The notes under the pieces were generated by a model. It was given only the letters and a program-made list of their open reading frames with translations, did no database searches and had not been told where the DNA came from. DNA of 9,333 nt, from positions 1-9,333 of the forward strand of contig JAUHVS010000181.1 of the NCBI GenBank assembly GCA_030424955.1, written 5' to 3'. Shown piece after piece: positions 5,383-9,333 of this stretch (the first letter of the stretch is position 1; each line of letters begins with the position of its first letter). The translations under genes and the position numbers were made by a program. This stretch comes from a bacterium. Its GTDB lineage: Bacteria > Myxococcota_A > Bradymonadia > UBA7976 > UBA1532.

Positions 5383-6954
5383 ATGTGCGAACGACGCCTT
5401 GAGCCCTTGATGCCGAGCCCCCCGCCGACACTCGACGGTCCGCAAGACTCGCGCCGCTGGCTGCTGTGCGAGCGCTGTGGCCTGTTGTATGCAGTGCCCA
5501 TCGCGACGCCGGTGGCCGAGCACGCCCGCACCATCTGTGACACCTGCAGTGAGCTGGAGACCCGCCCGCCCGGTCGCTCCGCCCTGCGGGACGCGGGGCA
5601 GCATGGCGGGCGTGACAGCATCAGCGTCGACGGGGGCTGGCTCATCGACCTGCCCAACCACGGCCCCACCGGGCCGCTGAGCCTGCGCGAGCTCAAGCAG
5701 CTGATCCTCGATGACCGGCTGTCCGGCGACACCCTCGTGTGGTCGGTGGGCCTGCTGGACTGGCCCGCCCTCAAGAACCTGCCGGTGTTCGCCGACGTGC
5801 TGGCCGAGAACGCCCGCGTGCAGGCGGCCTTCGAGAGCGGGCCCACCTCACCCATCGCGGCGGTCGACGAGGCGGCGCCGGCGCCTGCGGGCGCGCTGCC
5901 GGAGGCCGTGAGCCGCCCCAACCTGCCCGCGCCCCCCAGCCCCGCGCCGATCCCTGCGGTCCACCAGGGGGATCGGCCGCCGCTGCCGGCGCCGGCCGCC
6001 TCGACGCCGTCACCGCCATCACCGCCGTCGCCGCTCCCGCCGCTCCCGACGCTGAACGCCCCCAGCCCCGGCGTGCGGCCCGCGCGCGGCAGCCTCAACG
6101 CCTTCGCCCCCGGCGCCTCGACGCCGGCGACCAGCCCCGAGGCCGCCCCGGGGGGCGACGGGCTCGACGCGCAGCACACCGGCGCCCCCGCCTGGTCGGG
6201 CGCGGCCGTCCGCCGCCGGGCGGGCGATCCTCCGACCCCGGCCCGTGGCCTGTCGCTCCCCGCGCTGCTCGAAGCCGAGCGCGAGCGTGATCGCGCCCGC
6301 CAGGCCGACGCCCTCGAGGCGGGCCACCGGGCCCCGGAGCGCCCGCAGCCGGCCCCGGCGCGCCCCGCCACGGGCGGCGTGCCCCTGGCCCGCACGCCCC
6401 TGGTGCGCGTGGCCACCCCCGCGCCCGGAGACAGCCCGGTCGATGGCGACCCCGGCGCCAACCGGGTCGAGCGCCCCCTGCGCTCAGCCACCACCCCGCT
6501 GCCCGTCCGCTCGCCCAGCGGGCCCCTGCCCGGCCCGATGGCCTCGCCCGCGGTCTTGACCCACGTCGAGCAGGCCGAGAACGGCTTGATACGGCGGCGG
6601 CTCGACGTGGCCCGCAGCCACCTGCAGCGAGCCCTGCAGCTCGCGCCGGCCTACCCGGCCGCCATCCGCATGCTCGGCCTGCTGTACCTCGTCGAGGACA
6701 AGCCGGCCCTCGCCCAGGTGCTGTGGGAGAAGGCCCAGACCCTCAACCCCGACGCCGCCGAGAACCACCTGTGCCTCGGCGTGTACCACTGGGCCACCGG
6801 GGCCAAGGGGCGCGCCCGCGGCCACTGGCGGCGGGCCCTGGCGCTGGATCCGCACCTCACCAACACCCTCGAGACGGGGCCGGCCGGCCTGATCGTCTTT
6901 GAGCTGTTCCCCGACGCGCTCCAGGCCCTGCGGATGAGCGTGCTGCGGGGCTGA
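5383..6954 (+). CDS. Zinc-ribbon / GYF_2-like / TPR protein with long Pro-rich linker
   Basis: This 523-residue protein has no signal peptide or membrane segment, so it is probably cytoplasmic. Its parts in order are: a four-cysteine zinc ribbon (Cys29, Cys32, Cys52, Cys55); a GYF_2-like domain at about 84-136 with GPLSLREL, the strand TLVWSVG and Trp127; a Pro/Ala-rich, presumably disordered linker at about 155-390 interrupted by a charged, possibly helical piece at 292-315; and about two to three TPR-like helix pairs at 394-491, with RALQLAP and RALALDP ending repeats. GYF_2 and TPR domains bind proteins, so a scaffold or adaptor role is likely, but no partner is visible. The start is uncertain. 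ATG 5383 lacks a good ribosome site; TTG 5374 and ATG 5410 are in frame and neither changes a domain. An in-frame stop at 5350-5352 sets the limit. The gene converges on the receptor gene. Confidence 0.8.
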   Translation: MCERRLEPLMPSPPPTLDGPQDSRRWLLCERCGLLYAVPIATPVAEHARTICDTCSELETRPPGRSALRDAGQHGGRDSISVDGGWLIDLPNHGPTGPLSLRELKQLILDDRLSGDTLVWSVGLLDWPALKNLPVFADVLAENARVQAAFESGPTSPIAAVDEAAPAPAGALPEAVSRPNLPAPPSPAPIPAVHQGDRPPLPAPAASTPSPPSPPSPLPPLPTLNAPSPGVRPARGSLNAFAPGASTPATSPEAAPGGDGLDAQHTGAPAWSGAAVRRRAGDPPTPARGLSLPALLEAERERDRARQADALEAGHRAPERPQPAPARPATGGVPLARTPLVRVATPAPGDSPVDGDPGANRVERPLRSATTPLPVRSPSGPLPGPMASPAVLTHVEQAENGLIRRRLDVARSHLQRALQLAPAYPAAIRMLGLLYLVEDKPALAQVLWEKAQTLNPDAAENHLCLGVYHWATGAKGRARGHWRRALALDPHLTNTLETGPAGLIVFELFPDALQALRMSVLRG

Positions 6955-7045
6955 GGCGGCCCGAGGCTGCCGAGCCGGCCCGAGGCCCCCGAGCCAGCGC
7001 AGGGCGGCCTCGGCCGACCCGACCCAGGCCCAGCCAGCGACCCGC

Positions 7046-9333
7046 TCAGCCGCCGAAGGCGTGCTTGTAGCCCACCACCACCTGCCGTGGCCGCCCGGGC
7101 CGCGCCCCAAACGGGCGCAGGCTGACCAGGTAGGCCTCGTCCAGCAGGTTGGTCACCCGCCCATAGAGCTGGTCGTCCGCCGTGAGGTGCCAGCGCGCGC
7201 CCAGATCCACCACCACCCGGTCGGGGATGCGCTCGGCGGCCGCCAGCGCGCCCTGCCCCGCCTCGTCGCGCATCTCGCCGGTGTAGCGCGCGCCCACGTC
7301 CACGCCGAAGCGCGGGTGGCTCAGGCCCAGCCCCGCGAAGAGCTGGTGCTGGGGCAGGTAGGGCATCTGGTCGCCGGCCCGCACCTGGCCCCACTGGGGG
7401 AAGCTCGACGAGAAGTCGGTGCGGAACTCGCTGTGGGTGTAGGTGTAGGTGAGGTCGGCCGACAGGTCGAGCTGCGCCGGCAGGCCCAGGCGCGCGCCCA
7501 CCACGGCCTCCACGCCATAGACCCACGCCTCGCCGCCGTTGAACTGCTCGCCCGCCGCCGTGTCGTCGCAGCCCGCGCTGAAGGTGCAGTTGCCCACGAT
7601 GTTGCGGTAGTCGGTGAAGTAGCCGATGGCCTCGGCCTTCAGCCAGGGCAGGTTGAGCCGCAGGCCGCCCTCGTAGTTGGTGGACGTCTCGGGATCGATG
7701 CCGTCGGGCTGGCCCGGCGCCACCGGGCTGAAGCCCCGGTGCACCCCGCCGAGCACGCCCAGCCAGTCCGTGGCCTGCCAGAACACGCTCGCGCCGGGCA
7801 GCACCGCCAGGGTGCTGTTCTCGGCCGTGAACGGCTCCAGGCGCGGCGTGGTGTCCTCGCGCCGGGTGTGCACCCACTCCACCCGCACGCCGGGCTTGAT
7901 GAACACCCGGTCGAACAGGCCGACGTCGTCCGCGATGTGGCCCGCCAGGGCCAGGGCGGTGTCGTCGTTGGTGCGGGTGATCAGCCGCGGCACGTCGCGG
8001 CGGCGGGTGGGCCGGCCCGAGGTCATCCAGTAGGCCGACTCGTCGTGGCGGCGCTCGATGCCGTCGCGGTGCAGCCGCAGCCCGGCCCGCAGCGACTGGG
8101 TCACCGCGCCGTGGCTCAGATCCAGGCTGGCCCGGCTCTCGACGCCCTGCGAGAACAGGGAGCGGTCGTTGGTGCCGATCATCAGGTCCTGGGCGCCCAC
8201 GGCGTCCGCCGGGCCGTCCGCCACCTCGGCGGTGTCCACCTCGCCCGACAGGATCCGGCGGTACACCGCCGCCTGCCCCCCCGCGTCGGCGCGCAGCAGG
8301 CGGTGGGCGTCGATGGCTGAGCCCGCCCCAGGATCGGTCTCGATGCCCACCGGGCCGAAGCGGTTGAACTTGCGCCAGGCGCGGTCGAGGGTGTGGTGGT
8401 AGGCCACGGTCTTGAGCCGGAAGCCCTCGCCCAGCTCCACCAGGTGCGACACCGAGCCCGACCAGCGGGTCCAGTCCATGCGCCCCTCGCTGGACGCCGC
8501 GTAGCGGCGGTAGGGCGTGCGCTCGAAGTCCGCCCGGGACAGGCCCATGTAGGTCTCGTTGCTGCCCTCGCTCGCGTAGCTGAGCTTCACGTCCACGCGC
8601 TGGTACACGTCGGCCGTGGGATCGCTCTGCCAGCGCCCCTTGAGCACAGCCTCCTGGCGGATGAAGCCGGTGTCGCCGCCCCCATCGAGCTGCTTGAAGC
8701 CCGTGGACGACAGCCGCACGCCCTCGGCCAGCAGGCCCCAGCGGCCCGAGGTCAGGCCGGCCCAGGCGTGGGCCTTCGAGAAGCCGAACTCGCCGGCGGC
8801 CAGATCGATCTCGCCCAGCGGCTTGCGGGGGATGTCGCGGGTCACGAGGTTGACCGCGCCGCCGATGGTGTTGGGGCCGTACTCCAGGCTCGCGGGCCCC
8901 TTGAACACCTCGACGGCCCGCATGCGGGTGGTCTGCGGGAAGTAGTACGCCGCGGGCGCCGCGTAGGGCGCGGGCGCCACCAGGGTGCCGTCCTCGAGCA
9001 GGGCGATCTTCTGGCTGCGCTCTGAGTTGACGCCACGCAGGCCGATGTTCGGCCGCAGCCCGAAGCCGTCCTCGTCGCGCACCGCCACGCCCGGCACCCG
9101 GTCGAGCACGCGGTGGATGTCGTCGTACTCGAAGGCCTCGAGGGCCGCCTCGCCCACGACGTAGGCCGAGCCGCCCACCTGCGCGAGATCCTCGGCCTTG
9201 CCCACGATGGTCACCGAGTCATCGGGATCGTCGGTGGGGGTCGGCGCCTCGGCCGCCTCGGGCGTCGCCACCTCGGGCTCGGCCGCCTCGGGCGTCGCCA
9301 CCTCGGGCTCGGCCGCCACGGGCGCCGCCACCT
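7046..9333 (-). CDS. TonB-dependent outer-membrane receptor, FecA-like, 5' end missing
   Basis: At least 761 residues are visible; the start and signal peptide lie beyond the right edge. The GTG at 9331 is only the first in-frame start-type codon, not a supported start. In visible numbering, a repetitive Glu/Pro/Ala tether (1-37) leads to a TonB-box-like SVTIVG (39-44), then a plug domain with LDRVPGVAVRDEDG, the EDG at 113-115, KGPASLEYG and NTIGGAVNLVTR. A 22-strand barrel of normal length follows. It ends with the classic VTNLLDEAYLVS/RPFGARPG signature and AFGG, so the aromatic residue is two from the end. An extracellular-type Cys pair (NCTFSAGC) is present. The plug stretch DEDGFGLRPNIGLRG and the PAPYAAPAAYYFP motif are typical of FecA-type (COG4772) receptors, which import ferric citrate or siderophores with TonB energy. 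No FecIR-like genes are visible and the substrate is unproven. A FecA-style signalling domain could lie outside the window. Confidence 0.9.
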   Translation of the reverse strand, partial: VAAPVAAEPEVATPEAAEPEVATPEAAEAPTPTDDPDDSVTIVGKAEDLAQVGGSAYVVGEAALEAFEYDDIHRVLDRVPGVAVRDEDGFGLRPNIGLRGVNSERSQKIALLEDGTLVAPAPYAAPAAYYFPQTTRMRAVEVFKGPASLEYGPNTIGGAVNLVTRDIPRKPLGEIDLAAGEFGFSKAHAWAGLTSGRWGLLAEGVRLSSTGFKQLDGGGDTGFIRQEAVLKGRWQSDPTADVYQRVDVKLSYASEGSNETYMGLSRADFERTPYRRYAASSEGRMDWTRWSGSVSHLVELGEGFRLKTVAYHHTLDRAWRKFNRFGPVGIETDPGAGSAIDAHRLLRADAGGQAAVYRRILSGEVDTAEVADGPADAVGAQDLMIGTNDRSLFSQGVESRASLDLSHGAVTQSLRAGLRLHRDGIERRHDESAYWMTSGRPTRRRDVPRLITRTNDDTALALAGHIADDVGLFDRVFIKPGVRVEWVHTRREDTTPRLEPFTAENSTLAVLPGASVFWQATDWLGVLGGVHRGFSPVAPGQPDGIDPETSTNYEGGLRLNLPWLKAEAIGYFTDYRNIVGNCTFSAGCDDTAAGEQFNGGEAWVYGVEAVVGARLGLPAQLDLSADLTYTYTHSEFRTDFSSSFPQWGQVRAGDQMPYLPQHQLFAGLGLSHPRFGVDVGARYTGEMRDEAGQGALAAAERIPDRVVVDLGARWHLTADDQLYGRVTNLLDEAYLVSLRPFGARPGRPRQVVVGYKHAFGG
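9251..9333 (-). repeat. 30-bp tandem repeat coding the receptor's N-terminal tether
   Basis: Copies at 9251-9280 and 9281-9310 are identical by eye, and a diverged third (9311-9333) runs off the edge. The 30-bp period keeps the reading frame and encodes the 10-residue unit EPEVATPEAA just before the TonB-box-like segment. Identical copies at the DNA level suggest recent expansion or slippage. Confidence 0.85.

Noticed and set aside
6955..7045. GC-rich repeats (GGCCCGAGGC twice, 6958-6967 and 6977-6986) between the convergent GYF/TPR and receptor genes, considered as terminators
   Set aside because: They are short direct repeats without a clean long stem or T-run. In DNA this GC-rich, chance is a sufficient explanation.
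7061..8320. 419-codon plus-strand open frame opposite the receptor
   Set aside because: It is a shadow of the TonB-dependent receptor, whose plug and barrel signatures read clearly on the minus strand.

Overview
The window is very GC-rich DNA with strong G/C bias at third codon positions. It carries six protein genes and no recognisable rRNA, tRNA, CRISPR array or insertion sequence. Lipoproteins with c-type heme motifs, a predicted outer-membrane barrel, a TonB-dependent receptor and a zinc-ribbon/GYF/TPR protein point to a Gram-negative bacterium. The style fits Myxococcota or a related former deltaproteobacterial lineage, but this is inferred from gene content and composition, not from a marker gene.

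Layout: (1) 151-684 (+), a lipoprotein with six CxxCH heme sites, followed 8 nt later by (2) 693-2333 (+), a cysteine-free predicted outer-membrane beta-barrel; the two look translationally coupled. (3) Converging on them, 2361-4271 (-), a large lipoprotein with one CxxCH and one CxxxCH heme-like site. (4) Divergent from it across 236 nt, 4508-5185 (+), an AlkD-type DNA alkylation repair (HEAT-like) protein. (5) 5383-6954 (+), a predicted cytoplasmic protein with an N-terminal zinc ribbon, a GYF_2-like domain, a long Pro/Ala-rich linker and C-terminal TPRs. (6) Converging on it, 7046 to the right edge (-), a FecA-like TonB-dependent receptor whose 5' end lies outside the window.

How the genes may work together: genes 1 and 2 look like a unit, a multiheme lipoprotein plus a barrel, the minimum parts list of a porin-cytochrome conduit that moves electrons across the outer membrane. 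Gene 3 could be a further heme lipoprotein of the same envelope, but its convergent orientation means it is not in the same operon. The receptor at the right edge suggests iron (ferric citrate or siderophore) uptake. A link between iron uptake and the heme proteins is only a guess. Genes 4 and 5 have no evident connection to the envelope genes.

The most interesting material is the hexaheme/barrel pair, the threefold repeat inside the cytochrome with exactly two spare histidines per two-heme module, the unusual heme site in gene 3, and a strong preference for GAT over GAC only where it creates GATC, a preference absent from the alkylation-repair gene.
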